A stretch of DNA of 9,557 bases from Gammaproteobacteria bacterium (GCA_002701705.1 NZWU01000022.1:1-9557); one strand, 5' to 3'. Shown: positions 1 through 6,760, numbered from the stretch's first letter. Notes: generated by a model from the sequence alone, not told the origin. Numbers and translations are program-made.

Positions 1-744
1 TTTCCTGGAACGTCTGGATATTCACACTATGACTATCTTCTTACTGATAAAATTGTCACGCCAATGAAACACCAACCTTTTTATACAGAAAAATTTCTAT
101 TTTTACCAAACTGCTACCAAATTAATGATGGTATCTCAAACCTTTCAAAGACAAAAGCTACTAAAAAGCAGTATAGTTTGCCAGAAAAAGCTTTTATACT
201 TGCATGTTTTAACCAATCTTTTAAGTTAGATAAGAGTATTTTTGACTGCTGGGTAGAGATTCTAAAAAAACTTCCTAATTCTGTTCTTTGGATGTTAGAA
301 GATAATGAAATTGCCAAAAAAAATCTTTACCAATACATTGAAAAAAATCTTATTGATAAAAAAAGGCTTATTTTTGCAAAAAGAGTTGCCAGAGAGGAAC
401 ATCTTGAAAGAATTAAGCTCGTTGATGTAGTTCTAGATACACAAATTTATAATGGACATACAACAACAACTGATGCTCTACAATCAGGTATTCCTGTGGT
501 CACCAAAACAGGTAAGCATTTTGCTTCTCGTGTTTCCTCTAGCTTGCTTTCATCACTTGGGTTAAATGAATTATGTTGTGAAAACTTAGAAGATTATAAA
601 CAAAAAGTTATGGATATATGTATAAATAAGAAAACTAAATTAAGAATACTAAAAAAATTAACTGACAAAAAAAATTTTGAAAAGATGCATGATAATAAAT
701 TATTTGCCAAAAATCTTGAAAAAACACTCACTCAAATACTGTAA
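1..744 (+). CDS. O-GlcNAc-transferase-like glycosyltransferase (GT41/SPINDLY family), C-terminal part
   Basis: The gene is cut by the window edge: frame 1 is open from base 1, and the visible 247 codons form the C-terminal half of a GT41 catalytic domain. The first residues (FPGTSGYSHYDYLLTDK) match the family block 'YPGTSG..DY..AD', followed by the 'YTEKFLFLPNCYQIND' block. Next come an 'ACFNQSFKLD' segment holding the lysine equivalent to the UDP-contacting lysine of human OGT, 'SVLWML', 'RLIFAKRV..EEHLERI', 'LDTQIYNGHTTTTDAL' (the sugar-nucleotide-binding GHTT-x(2)-D block) and 'GIPVVTKTGKHFASRVSSSLL'. Bacterial members usually carry TPR repeats upstream; those would lie outside the window. 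The family transfers GlcNAc or other sugars to protein Ser/Thr, or works on surface polysaccharide. The substrate here is unknown. The ATG at 64 is internal, not the true start. It converges on folP with an 8-base gap and no visible terminator. Confidence 0.88.
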   Translation, partial: FPGTSGYSHYDYLLTDKIVTPMKHQPFYTEKFLFLPNCYQINDGISNLSKTKATKKQYSLPEKAFILACFNQSFKLDKSIFDCWVEILKKLPNSVLWMLEDNEIAKKNLYQYIEKNLIDKKRLIFAKRVAREEHLERIKLVDVVLDTQIYNGHTTTTDALQSGIPVVTKTGKHFASRVSSSLLSSLGLNELCCENLEDYKQKVMDICINKKTKLRILKKLTDKKNFEKMHDNKLFAKNLEKTLTQIL

Positions 745-752
745 TGAGCTGA

Positions 753-1559
753 TTAAACTACGCAAGTCTTCCATGCAACTTCTAATGCATCTCTATTAGC
801 TGCAACATCATGAACCCTTACATATGCTACATTATTAAGTACGCAATGTGTTGTAACAGCAAGGGATACAATATTTAATTCTTCATCATGAAAATGACTA
901 AATAAATCAGAAGAAAATTTCTTATTACTTACTCCCAGACAAACATTTTTAAAAGTTTTTACAAAATACTGGATATTTTTAATTACTTCTATATTATCTT
1001 TTCCTGCTTTGCCATAACAAATACCTGGGTCTACTATAATATTGTCTTTTTTTATACCCTCAGCTAATGCTTGTTCGATTCTTTCATTAAAATAATGTTC
1101 AATGTTCTTGGGCGTATGTTTTATATTCAACTCTGAAACTTCTTTTGTTTGATGAGATTGAGGCATGTGAGTAAGAATAATTTTTGCTTTTTTATCTGAA
1201 ACTATTTTCATCATTTTAGAATCATATGTTCCGGAAGAGACATCATTAATTATGGAGGCTCCTGCAGCTAAGGTTTCTTTAGCAACTAAACTTGAACGAG
1301 TATCTACGCTTATTAACATAGAGTTATAATCTTGTTTAATTTTTTGAATTACTGGCAAAATCTTTTTCAATTGATTATCAGCTCCTACATCTTTGAATCC
1401 TGGTTTGGTGGATTCTGCTCCAATATCAATGATGTCTGCTCCCTCTTTGATCATCCGTTTGACATGATTAACGGCATCATTTATATTTACATGCTTTCCA
1501 CCATCATAAAAACTATTATTAGTTAAATTTAGAATTCCAATTATTTTTGTTTTTTTCAT
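753..1559 (-). CDS. folP: Dihydropteroate synthase (folate biosynthesis), divergent form
   Basis: This 268-residue cytosolic TIM-barrel enzyme should join pABA to hydroxymethyl-dihydropterin pyrophosphate. The length is normal for the family. The visible blocks are in order: loop 1 'GILNLTNNSFYDGG' (residues 8-21), 'GADIIDIGAESTKPG' (40-54), 'ISVDT' with D86, 'IINDVSSG' with N105, 'THMP' (H131), 'DPGICYGK' (D177, K184), 'GVSNKKF' (K213) and 'RVHDV' (R248, H250). All main catalytic and pterin-binding positions are present. Two usual signatures differ: loop 1 reads NLTNNSF instead of NxTPDSF, and the pABA-side SRK reads SNK. Its ATG overlaps the stop of the upstream hydrolase as ATGA, with no Shine-Dalgarno of its own, so translation is probably by reinitiation. 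A specialised paralogue remains possible. Confidence 0.88.
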   Translation of the reverse strand: MKKTKIIGILNLTNNSFYDGGKHVNINDAVNHVKRMIKEGADIIDIGAESTKPGFKDVGADNQLKKILPVIQKIKQDYNSMLISVDTRSSLVAKETLAAGASIINDVSSGTYDSKMMKIVSDKKAKIILTHMPQSHQTKEVSELNIKHTPKNIEHYFNERIEQALAEGIKKDNIIVDPGICYGKAGKDNIEVIKNIQYFVKTFKNVCLGVSNKKFSSDLFSHFHDEELNIVSLAVTTHCVLNNVAYVRVHDVAANRDALEVAWKTCVV

Positions 1560-2491
1560 TTATTTTTTTTGGAGTAATTTACGGAATAAATATTAAATTT
1601 ATTTTTCACATCTATTGCCATTAAGTCATAAGCAAAGTTTATCTCAAACTTATTTTCAGTAGAATCTTGAATTGTTTTTAGAATGGACTCTAATTTGATG
1701 CCTCCAAGAGCAAGTATATGCGTTAGAATTGTCAGTCTTGGTTTTGTAAGTTCTAATATTTTAATCATTTCCTCAGTTGTCGTGTGATAATTCATTAGAC
1801 CTCTAATTTTTGCACTTTCTTTTATTAAAGGTTTGGGAGCGCTAGCAATTTCATGAATTAACAAATCACAGTCTTTTGCATATTTAATTAAGTTTTCAGA
1901 AAAGTTAGTATCGCCAGAAATTATAATTGTTTGTTCTCCATTGGTAATTTTATAACCATATGCTTCTTTGACTCCACCGCCATGATCTACATTAAATGCA
2001 AAAACCTCCAGTCTGCCTTTTTTATAAATTAGACCCTCATTTATTTCATTAGTTTCTAGAATGAGGCCCGATGGATCAAGGCTTTCTGGATGTGCAGTTC
2101 TAATTTTGATATCTTCATCAAAAGCTTTTTTTAGGTGATATATAAATTTTGTTGTTCCAGTTGGTCCAAAAATTTTTAACTTCTTAGTTCTTTGATACAC
2201 CCAACCCGTCATGATTAAATCAGAGATGCCAAGAGTATGATCCGAATGTAAATGAGTCAAAAATACTTTATCTATATCTTGTATAGGGATATTTGCTTGA
2301 CTCATTCTAATTGCCGCGCCTCTTCCTACATCGAATAGTAGTTTCTCATCACCTGACTCTATTAATATAGATTGACTGAAACGTTCGATATCTAATCTAG
2401 GTGTACCAGTTCCCAAAAAAAGAACCCTCATAACCTCGGCATGAGCATTTAGAGAAAAAATAAACAGAAAAATTAGTAAAAAAAATCTCAT
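1556..2491 (-). CDS. Exported metallo-beta-lactamase-fold hydrolase, RNase Z-like
   Basis: The 311-residue protein starts with a clear Sec signal peptide (residues 1-18, hydrophobic FFLLIFLFIFSL core, AHA cleavage box). An MBL domain follows. The metal ligands of the tRNase Z/arylsulfatase branch are all visible: H80-x-H82-x-D84-H85 (THLHSDH), H170 in 'NVDHGGG', D194 in 'ISGDTNF', H236 in 'MNYHTTTEE' and H258 in 'LTHIL'. 'FLGTGTPRLD' just after the signal peptide is the usual first strand and loop. The signal peptide argues for a periplasmic phosphodiesterase or ester hydrolase rather than tRNA 3' processing. However, Met21 sits exactly at the domain start and could make a cytosolic form. It is first in a two-gene unit with folP (ATGA overlap) and divergent from fdhD across 38 bases. 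The substrate cannot be read from the sequence. Confidence 0.85.
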   Translation of the reverse strand: MRFFLLIFLFIFSLNAHAEVMRVLFLGTGTPRLDIERFSQSILIESGDEKLLFDVGRGAAIRMSQANIPIQDIDKVFLTHLHSDHTLGISDLIMTGWVYQRTKKLKIFGPTGTTKFIYHLKKAFDEDIKIRTAHPESLDPSGLILETNEINEGLIYKKGRLEVFAFNVDHGGGVKEAYGYKITNGEQTIIISGDTNFSENLIKYAKDCDLLIHEIASAPKPLIKESAKIRGLMNYHTTTEEMIKILELTKPRLTILTHILALGGIKLESILKTIQDSTENKFEINFAYDLMAIDVKNKFNIYSVNYSKKNK

Positions 2492-2513
2492 CGTTTGTAT
2501 AGTGTATTTGTAA

Positions 2514-2519
2514 TATAAT
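2514..2519 (+). promoter_or_regulatory. Candidate -10 box for fdhD
   Basis: A perfect TATAAT lies 10 bases upstream of the fdhD ATG, in the 38-base gap between two divergent genes. No good -35 box stands at 16-18 bases (the sequence there is TCGTTT). Transcription would start only a few bases before the ATG, giving an almost leaderless mRNA, which fits the absence of a Shine-Dalgarno motif. In so AT-rich a sequence a TATAAT can occur by chance. Confidence 0.4.
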
Positions 2520-2529
2520 CTAACAGATA

Positions 2530-3399
2530 ATGAGTAATAGTAAAATAAATAACCTTGATATTACAAATGCTAAGAGGCCTAAAACAAAAGATATTGTTGT
2601 CCGAGATGAATATGGTCAAATCAGAGAATTTCCTATAACTGGGGAATTACCATTAACTATTTTTGTAAATAAAAAGGAGGTCGTCACATTGATGACCTTA
2701 GGTCACTATCCAGAATCACTAGTTATTGGCTATCTTCGTAATCAGGGGTTTATTGAAAGTCTGAATGAATTAATCTCTGTTCATGTTGATTGGGATACAA
2801 ACACTGCAGCAGTGAAAACAACCTCTGATGTAGAGTCATGGGAAAACAAACTCACGCATAAAATTGTCACATCTGGATGCGGACAAGGGACAACATTTTC
2901 TGGTGTTTGGGATGAAATTAAAAATAAAAAGATTAAGCCAGATAAATTAAAACAATCAACTATATACACAATTTTAAAATTGTTACATGACAAAAATGAA
3001 ATATATAGAAAATCAGGAGCTGTTCATGGCTGCGCCATATGTGATGATAAAAAAATAATAGATTTTATTGAAGATGTTGGAAGACATAATGCTGTTGATG
3101 CAATCGCAGGAAACATGTGGCTTAATAATATCACAAGTGAGAATAAAATATTTTATACAACTGGAAGACTAACATCAGAAATGGTAATTAAAGTAGCCCA
3201 AATGAATATTCCATTTTTAATCTCACGTTCAGGGATTACAGAAATGGGGTTAAATGTTGCCAAGGAAACTGGCGTTACACTACTCGGAAGAGCTAAAGGC
3301 AAACATTTCTTAATCTATAATGGATATGAGAATATTATTTTTGATGAAATACCGAAACCAAGACCATCTGGAGCCCCAGATGTTTGGGAAAGAAGATAA
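2530..3399 (+). CDS. fdhD: Formate dehydrogenase accessory sulfurtransferase FdhD
   Basis: FdhD passes sulfur from the IscS cysteine desulfurase to the molybdenum cofactor (bis-MGD) so that formate dehydrogenase becomes active; it works in the cytosol. The 289-residue protein shows the family blocks: 'ITGELPLTIFVN' (37-47), 'LMTLGHYPESLVIGYL' (54-69), 'VTSGCGQGT' around C117, 'SGAVHGCAIC' (162-171), 'EDVGRHNAVDAIAG' (181-194), 'FYTTGRLTSEMV' (208-219) and 'GVTLLGRAKG' near the end. The E. coli CxxC sulfur-relay motif is C117-G-Q-G here, so only the first cysteine remains. Other cysteines are C168 and C171 in the 'HGCAIC' block. No formate dehydrogenase or molybdenum-cofactor gene is in the window. 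It is divergent from the hydrolase on the left and converges on the FAH-family gene on the right (24-base gap). Confidence 0.92.
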   Translation: MSNSKINNLDITNAKRPKTKDIVVRDEYGQIREFPITGELPLTIFVNKKEVVTLMTLGHYPESLVIGYLRNQGFIESLNELISVHVDWDTNTAAVKTTSDVESWENKLTHKIVTSGCGQGTTFSGVWDEIKNKKIKPDKLKQSTIYTILKLLHDKNEIYRKSGAVHGCAICDDKKIIDFIEDVGRHNAVDAIAGNMWLNNITSENKIFYTTGRLTSEMVIKVAQMNIPFLISRSGITEMGLNVAKETGVTLLGRAKGKHFLIYNGYENIIFDEIPKPRPSGAPDVWERR

Positions 3400-3423
3400 A
3401 TAGGAAGTATTAAGAACAGAAGA

Positions 3424-4059
3424 TTAAGTTAGTTTATTAACTATCTTTCCAATACCTTTAATTTCAATTTCAATAATATCATTTTCATCCATTGGCCCTA
3501 AACCAGAATTTGTTCCGCACGCAATGATATCTTCAGGATAAAGAGTCATATCCTTTGAAAGATAACTCACAATTTCGAAAACATTAAAAAACATATCGCT
3601 TGTATTATAATCCTGGACAATTTTCCCATTCAGTTTAGATGTAACTCTTAAGTTCATTGGGTCTATATCGCTTACAACACATGGACCAAATATCCCGAAA
3701 GTGTCAAAACTTTTTGCTCTTGTCCATTGATCAAATGTAGAATCTTTTTTAACCAAATCCATCGCTGTTACGTCGTTGACACATGTGTAACCAAGGATAT
3801 ACTCTTTTGATTCATCAACTTCTATATCCTTGCATTCATTTCCGATTACAATTCCCAATTCTCCTTCATAAAAAATATTTTCAGAATACGATTTAGGTCT
3901 AACTATATTTTGGTCAGGTTCAATAATGCTCGACACAGATTTATTTAAGTACAAGGGGTTATCTGGTTTAGTAAGCCCTTTCTCATCAGCTAAAGTTTTA
4001 TAATTATTCCACAAGGCTATTATTTTACTTGGCTTAAATTTTCTATATAATTTACCCAT
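3424..4059 (-). CDS. Fumarylacetoacetate hydrolase (FAH) family protein
   Basis: This is a 211-residue, single-domain FAH-fold enzyme. Members use one Mg or Mn ion to cleave or isomerise beta-diketo acids (acylpyruvases, oxaloacetate decarboxylases, hydroxyheptadienedioate isomerases). The metal ligands are visible: E65 and E67 in 'YEGELGIVIG' and D96 in 'CVNDVTAMDL'. K116 lies in 'WTRAKSFDTFG', and the C-terminal 'IIACGTNSGLGPM' and 'IEIKGIGKIVN' blocks are also present. The N-terminus ('IIALWNNYKTLAD', then 'NPLYLNKSVSSI') resembles a proteobacterial subgroup of the family rather than human FAHD1. The exact substrate cannot be assigned. It is monocistronic, with fdhD converging on its 3' end and the GT9 gene diverging from its 5' end. 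There is no strong Shine-Dalgarno before the ATG. Confidence 0.88.
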   Translation of the reverse strand: MGKLYRKFKPSKIIALWNNYKTLADEKGLTKPDNPLYLNKSVSSIIEPDQNIVRPKSYSENIFYEGELGIVIGNECKDIEVDESKEYILGYTCVNDVTAMDLVKKDSTFDQWTRAKSFDTFGIFGPCVVSDIDPMNLRVTSKLNGKIVQDYNTSDMFFNVFEIVSYLSKDMTLYPEDIIACGTNSGLGPMDENDIIEIEIKGIGKIVNKLT

Positions 4060-4074
4060 CTTGTGATTTTTTAA

Positions 4075-4105
4075 TTAGAATAGTTAGTAAAAGAGACTAT
4101 TCTAA
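4075..4105. promoter_or_regulatory. Perfect 10-bp inverted repeat in a divergent intergenic region (candidate operator)
   Basis: TTAGAATAGT (4075-4084) and its exact reverse complement ACTATTCTAA (4096-4105) are separated by 11 bases. The arm centres are 21 bp apart, two helical turns, as expected for a dimeric regulator binding one face of the DNA. The element fills most of the 57-base gap between the FAH-family gene and the GT9 gene. Because it is symmetric, each strand carries a weak TATTCT -10-like box at the arm nearest its gene. A regulator bound here could control both genes. An RNA hairpin is the alternative, but the arms hold few G/C pairs. Confidence 0.5.
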
Positions 4106-4116
4106 ACTAAATAGAT

Positions 4117-5130
4117 ATGAAACAAAAGAAAAGAGTATTAGTTATAAGATGTGGTTTATTGGGTGATACCGTTGATGCCACATCTGTAATAGAACCTCTA
4201 ATAGAGAACTTTGGAAACAATGTTGAAATAAATTGGGTTTCAAGACCTGGTATTTGTGATTTATTTAAACATGACAATAGGATAAAGAAAGTTTTTGTCC
4301 TTAAACATACTAACCTATCTTTTCTTTTTAATTTAGATAAATTGAGAATAATCTTTGATTCATTTTTTAAACCATATGATTTAATTTTAAATCTTGAAAT
4401 TGGAAAAAAATTTAATGATATTGTATCAATCTCCAAATCCAAACGAAAAATTGGAATGCCTTATCACTTTATTATGGATGATATTTTTAAAGAACATAGA
4501 GTTGAGCATCAATTGAGGATATTAAATAAATATACAAACAAATATGATCAAAAGAAATCTGTCCCCTCCATAATTGGCGTAAATGAAATGTCTGTTCAAA
4601 ACAAATTTCCTGTAGACAAAGACTTTATTATCCTTTGTCCAACAAATAGTCATTTTAAAAAGGATAATTATAGAGGATACAGAGCATGGCCATTGGAAAA
4701 TTGGAAAGAACTAATAAATAAAATTCTCAATGAGACAGATTTAAATATTTTACTTACTGGAGACAAAAATGAGCAAGAATATTTCAAATTTTTTTACCCA
4801 CTCAATGAAAGAGTTTTTGATTTATCTGGAAAAACAACTATCCCGGAATTGATTACGATCATGAAGCTATCCAATTGTGTTATTGCTACTGACAGTGGGA
4901 GCGTTCATATTGCTGGTGCTTCAGCTAAAAAAGTTATTTCTATTCATGGTCCAACAAATCACTATCAATCTTCCCCCTATAAAACACAAGAAAATAACAT
5001 TAAAGTTGCTTCTCTGAATCTGCCTTGTAGCCCATGCTATGACACACCAGAGATTAAGAGTTGTCCAAAAAATGTTTGTATGTATGATTTATCTGCGGAG
5101 CAAGTGTTTAATCTTTTTGCTTCACCTTAG
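4117..5130 (+). CDS. Glycosyltransferase family 9 (ADP-heptose:LPS heptosyltransferase-like)
   Basis: The 337-residue GT-B enzyme has no signal peptide or membrane span, as usual for GT9 enzymes acting at the inner face of the cytoplasmic membrane. The N-terminal Rossmann half begins 'VLVIRCGLLGDTVDATSVIEPL', with D17 at the catalytic-aspartate position of the family's LGD motif. The C-terminal half has 'WPLENWKELI' (191-200), 'ILLTGD' (211-216), 'LSGKTTIPELI' (236-246), the sugar-nucleotide block 'ATDSGSVHIAGASA' with D259 and H264, and 'HGPTNHYQSSP'. Near the end a cysteine cluster (C304, C307, C316, C321) matches the CSPC...C...CM ending common in GT9. The expected role is adding heptose or a related sugar to lipopolysaccharide core. 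No other LPS gene lies nearby. Its last 23 bases overlap the small membrane-protein gene on the other strand. Confidence 0.88.
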   Translation: MKQKKRVLVIRCGLLGDTVDATSVIEPLIENFGNNVEINWVSRPGICDLFKHDNRIKKVFVLKHTNLSFLFNLDKLRIIFDSFFKPYDLILNLEIGKKFNDIVSISKSKRKIGMPYHFIMDDIFKEHRVEHQLRILNKYTNKYDQKKSVPSIIGVNEMSVQNKFPVDKDFIILCPTNSHFKKDNYRGYRAWPLENWKELINKILNETDLNILLTGDKNEQEYFKFFYPLNERVFDLSGKTTIPELITIMKLSNCVIATDSGSVHIAGASAKKVISIHGPTNHYQSSPYKTQENNIKVASLNLPCSPCYDTPEIKSCPKNVCMYDLSAEQVFNLFASP

Positions 5131-5386
5131 CCTTTATATTTCTTTTTGATAAATATTTTTCTACATAATCAAGATTGTTATCTTTGGAATCTTTTTTAAA
5201 ACCAGTTTTTTCTACTAGTTCTGCTAAGTCATCAAGTCTACTATTAACTTTTTTTGAGATATCCCCATACTTATTAAAATCTTTTACAAGTAAAATGATT
5301 ATGACTATTAGTATTGGAAACATTACCTGTGAAGTCACCAAGTAAGCACTCAAAAACTGCTCTAAGAAATTATTTACAGCTATCAT
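5108..5386 (-). CDS. Small single-span membrane protein of unknown function
   Basis: This 92-residue protein has one strongly hydrophobic segment (about residues 15-34, around 'MFPILIVIIILLV'). A charged stretch (about 40-61) with heptad-like leucines and valines follows, which may form a short coiled coil, and then a lysine-rich tail. It has no cysteines and I recognise no domain. It looks like a membrane-anchored helper or scaffold. The gene is third in the minus-strand unit: its ATG lies 17 bases inside the end of the secreted-protein gene, implying translational coupling. Its 3' end overlaps the 3' end of the GT9 gene on the opposite strand by 23 bases. Tight coupling and a coherent membrane profile support a real gene, but conservation is untested. 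Confidence 0.6.
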   Translation of the reverse strand: MIAVNNFLEQFLSAYLVTSQVMFPILIVIIILLVKDFNKYGDISKKVNSRLDDLAELVEKTGFKKDSKDNNLDYVEKYLSKRNIKAKVKQKD

Positions 5387-6194
5387 CTTTTGATAGAGTT
5401 AGAGTGCACATTAATTCTTTCATTTTAACATCAACACTATTTTCCATCACAAGATTCTTTTCTCTTGCCTCATTAATATTGATTTCTTTATTTTCATATG
5501 ACTTCCAAAGACCGATTCTTTCTTTTAGACTGGCATTGACAATATCATAGTGGCCTTTTTGTACTCTAGTCATCTCTTTAGTAAATGGTTCAATAGATTT
5601 ATTGCTATCATACCTGCATTGAAGATATTCCGATGATTCTGAAGCCTTAAGTCCTTTGGTTGCTAAAACTTTCGTCCTTGCTTTACCATTATCGGAAAAT
5701 TCACATTGTGTAAACAAATTATGCGCTTCTGCTCTAGCTTCTGCAAAATTATATTCTGGAAACCTCATATAGATTTGATCTGAAATTAATTCTCGATTTA
5801 AAGCTACATCATGATCCATATTGCTGCTGAGAATCACTTTGATTTCATTGTTTCCTACCGGAAGTGATTTTAAAAAAAATCTTTCATTGTAAACTCTTGT
5901 TATGAATTTACCATTGATATAAAGTTTTCCATACCCTGTCCAAGAATTATTATCTTTCATGTCACTTTCAGGAGTAAATTTAAAATTTTCCACTACAGTT
6001 TGTAATTGAAAAAAGGGCCCAATTTTATGTAAGAATATTTTTATGCTAGGTATTCTCTCCTGGGTTACCTCAACTTTGGGATTATAATATTCCTTCCAAA
6101 ATTTAATCCTAGCTTCTTGTCCTTCATGCGAAAATACACTAGCTGAAAAAAATAAGACAAAATATAAATATAACTGAGTTTTTTTCAATGTCAT
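5370..6194 (-). CDS. Secreted or periplasmic protein of unknown function
   Basis: The 274-residue protein has a signal peptide (LYLYFVLFFSASVFS, probable cut after S22). An N-terminal domain of about residues 60-146 contains 'FQLQTVVENFKFTPE', 'GKLYINGKFITRVYNE', 'LPVGNNEIKVILSSNMDH'. This resembles, from memory, a beta-sandwich-like domain of marine bacterial secreted proteins in which 'GHAHLYVNG...RVYGPWFH' carries several histidines. Here most of those histidine positions are Y, K or F. The C-terminal half is polar and helical with four cysteines (C164, C193, C263, C273), enough for two disulfides. Its ATG overlaps the Nudix stop as ATGA, and its 3' end overlaps the small membrane-protein gene by 17 bases. 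The function is not known. A link to metal handling would be inference only. Confidence 0.78.
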   Translation of the reverse strand: MTLKKTQLYLYFVLFFSASVFSHEGQEARIKFWKEYYNPKVEVTQERIPSIKIFLHKIGPFFQLQTVVENFKFTPESDMKDNNSWTGYGKLYINGKFITRVYNERFFLKSLPVGNNEIKVILSSNMDHDVALNRELISDQIYMRFPEYNFAEARAEAHNLFTQCEFSDNGKARTKVLATKGLKASESSEYLQCRYDSNKSIEPFTKEMTRVQKGHYDIVNASLKERIGLWKSYENKEININEAREKNLVMENSVDVKMKELMCTLTLSKDDSCK

Positions 6195-6760
6195 GGTTTC
6201 TTATTAATAGTATCAAAATGTATACCCATCGTACCATTTTTTAAATCTTGATAATATAATTTGATCGTCTTCGAGATAACTAAAAAGGCAATTTCATTCC
6301 ATGGTATTTCGTTTTTTGAAAAAAGCCTAACCTCAGAGCTTTCCAAACCTGCAGAGAATTTTCCGTCGGTTAATTCACCATGAAACATAATATAGATCTG
6401 ACTTATATGTGGAAGATTGCACAACAAAAAAGGATTTAAACTATTTGCTTTCGCTCCAGCTTCCTCAAAAGTTTCTCTTAGAGCCCCCTCCTCTATTGTT
6501 TCATTATTTTCCAAGAAACCGGCTGGTAAAGTCCAATAGCCTGCCCTTGGTTCTGTTGCACGTTTACATAGCAAAATTTTATTTTTCCAAGTGAGCAAAC
6601 ATCCTGATACAATTTTTGGATTCTCATAAAATACAGTGTCGCAATGATCACAGACAGCCCTTTCTTTATTATCTCCTTTCGGAATCTTCACAGAAACCAC
6701 AGAGCCACAATATGAACAGTATTTTTGTCTTGGTTTATGTTTGATTAGATTATCTTTCAT
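6191..6760 (-). CDS. Zinc-ribbon Nudix hydrolase, FAD/ADP-ribose pyrophosphatase-like
   Basis: Numbered from the ATG at 6760 (189 residues), the protein starts with a zinc ribbon: C15-x2-C18 and C37-x2-C40. A Nudix fold follows, with a perfect box G81-x5-E87-x7-R95-E96-x2-E99-E100-x-G102. The run 'NPKIVSGCLL', 'KILLCKRATEP', 'GYWTLPAGFLE' and 'SQIYIMFHGEL' resembles plant AtNUDX23, which hydrolyses FAD and ADP-ribose, more than NudC. It should therefore clear or turn over a nucleoside-diphosphate cofactor in the cytosol, but the substrate is not proven. The start is a choice: a TTG one codon earlier (6763) is in frame, with a TGA stop just upstream, so little else is possible. The gene lies 60 bases downstream of tRNA-Glu and overlaps the secreted-protein gene by ATGA. 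Confidence 0.87.
   Translation of the reverse strand: MKDNLIKHKPRQKYCSYCGSVVSVKIPKGDNKERAVCDHCDTVFYENPKIVSGCLLTWKNKILLCKRATEPRAGYWTLPAGFLENNETIEEGALRETFEEAGAKANSLNPFLLCNLPHISQIYIMFHGELTDGKFSAGLESSEVRLFSKNEIPWNEIAFLVISKTIKLYYQDLKNGTMGIHFDTINKKP

Noticed and set aside
114..317. Minus-strand open frame inside the GT41 gene
   Set aside because: It is antisense to a strongly conserved catalytic region, is short and shows no domain.
1332..1526. Plus-strand open frame inside folP
   Set aside because: It is antisense to conserved DHPS motifs and its low-complexity hydrophobic content comes from AT-rich sequence.
2781..2993. Minus-strand open frame inside fdhD
   Set aside because: It lies opposite conserved FdhD blocks and has no ribosome binding site or recognisable motif.
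4107..4442. 111-codon minus-strand frame over the start of the GT9 gene
   Set aside because: It is the antisense shadow of the conserved GT9 N-terminus and covers its start codon; it has no supporting features.
5314..5550. Plus-strand frame across the membrane-protein and secreted-protein genes
   Set aside because: Both minus-strand genes have coherent signal or membrane profiles and coupled starts; this frame has neither.
6409..6594. Plus-strand frame over the Nudix box
   Set aside because: The minus strand encodes a perfect Nudix box here.
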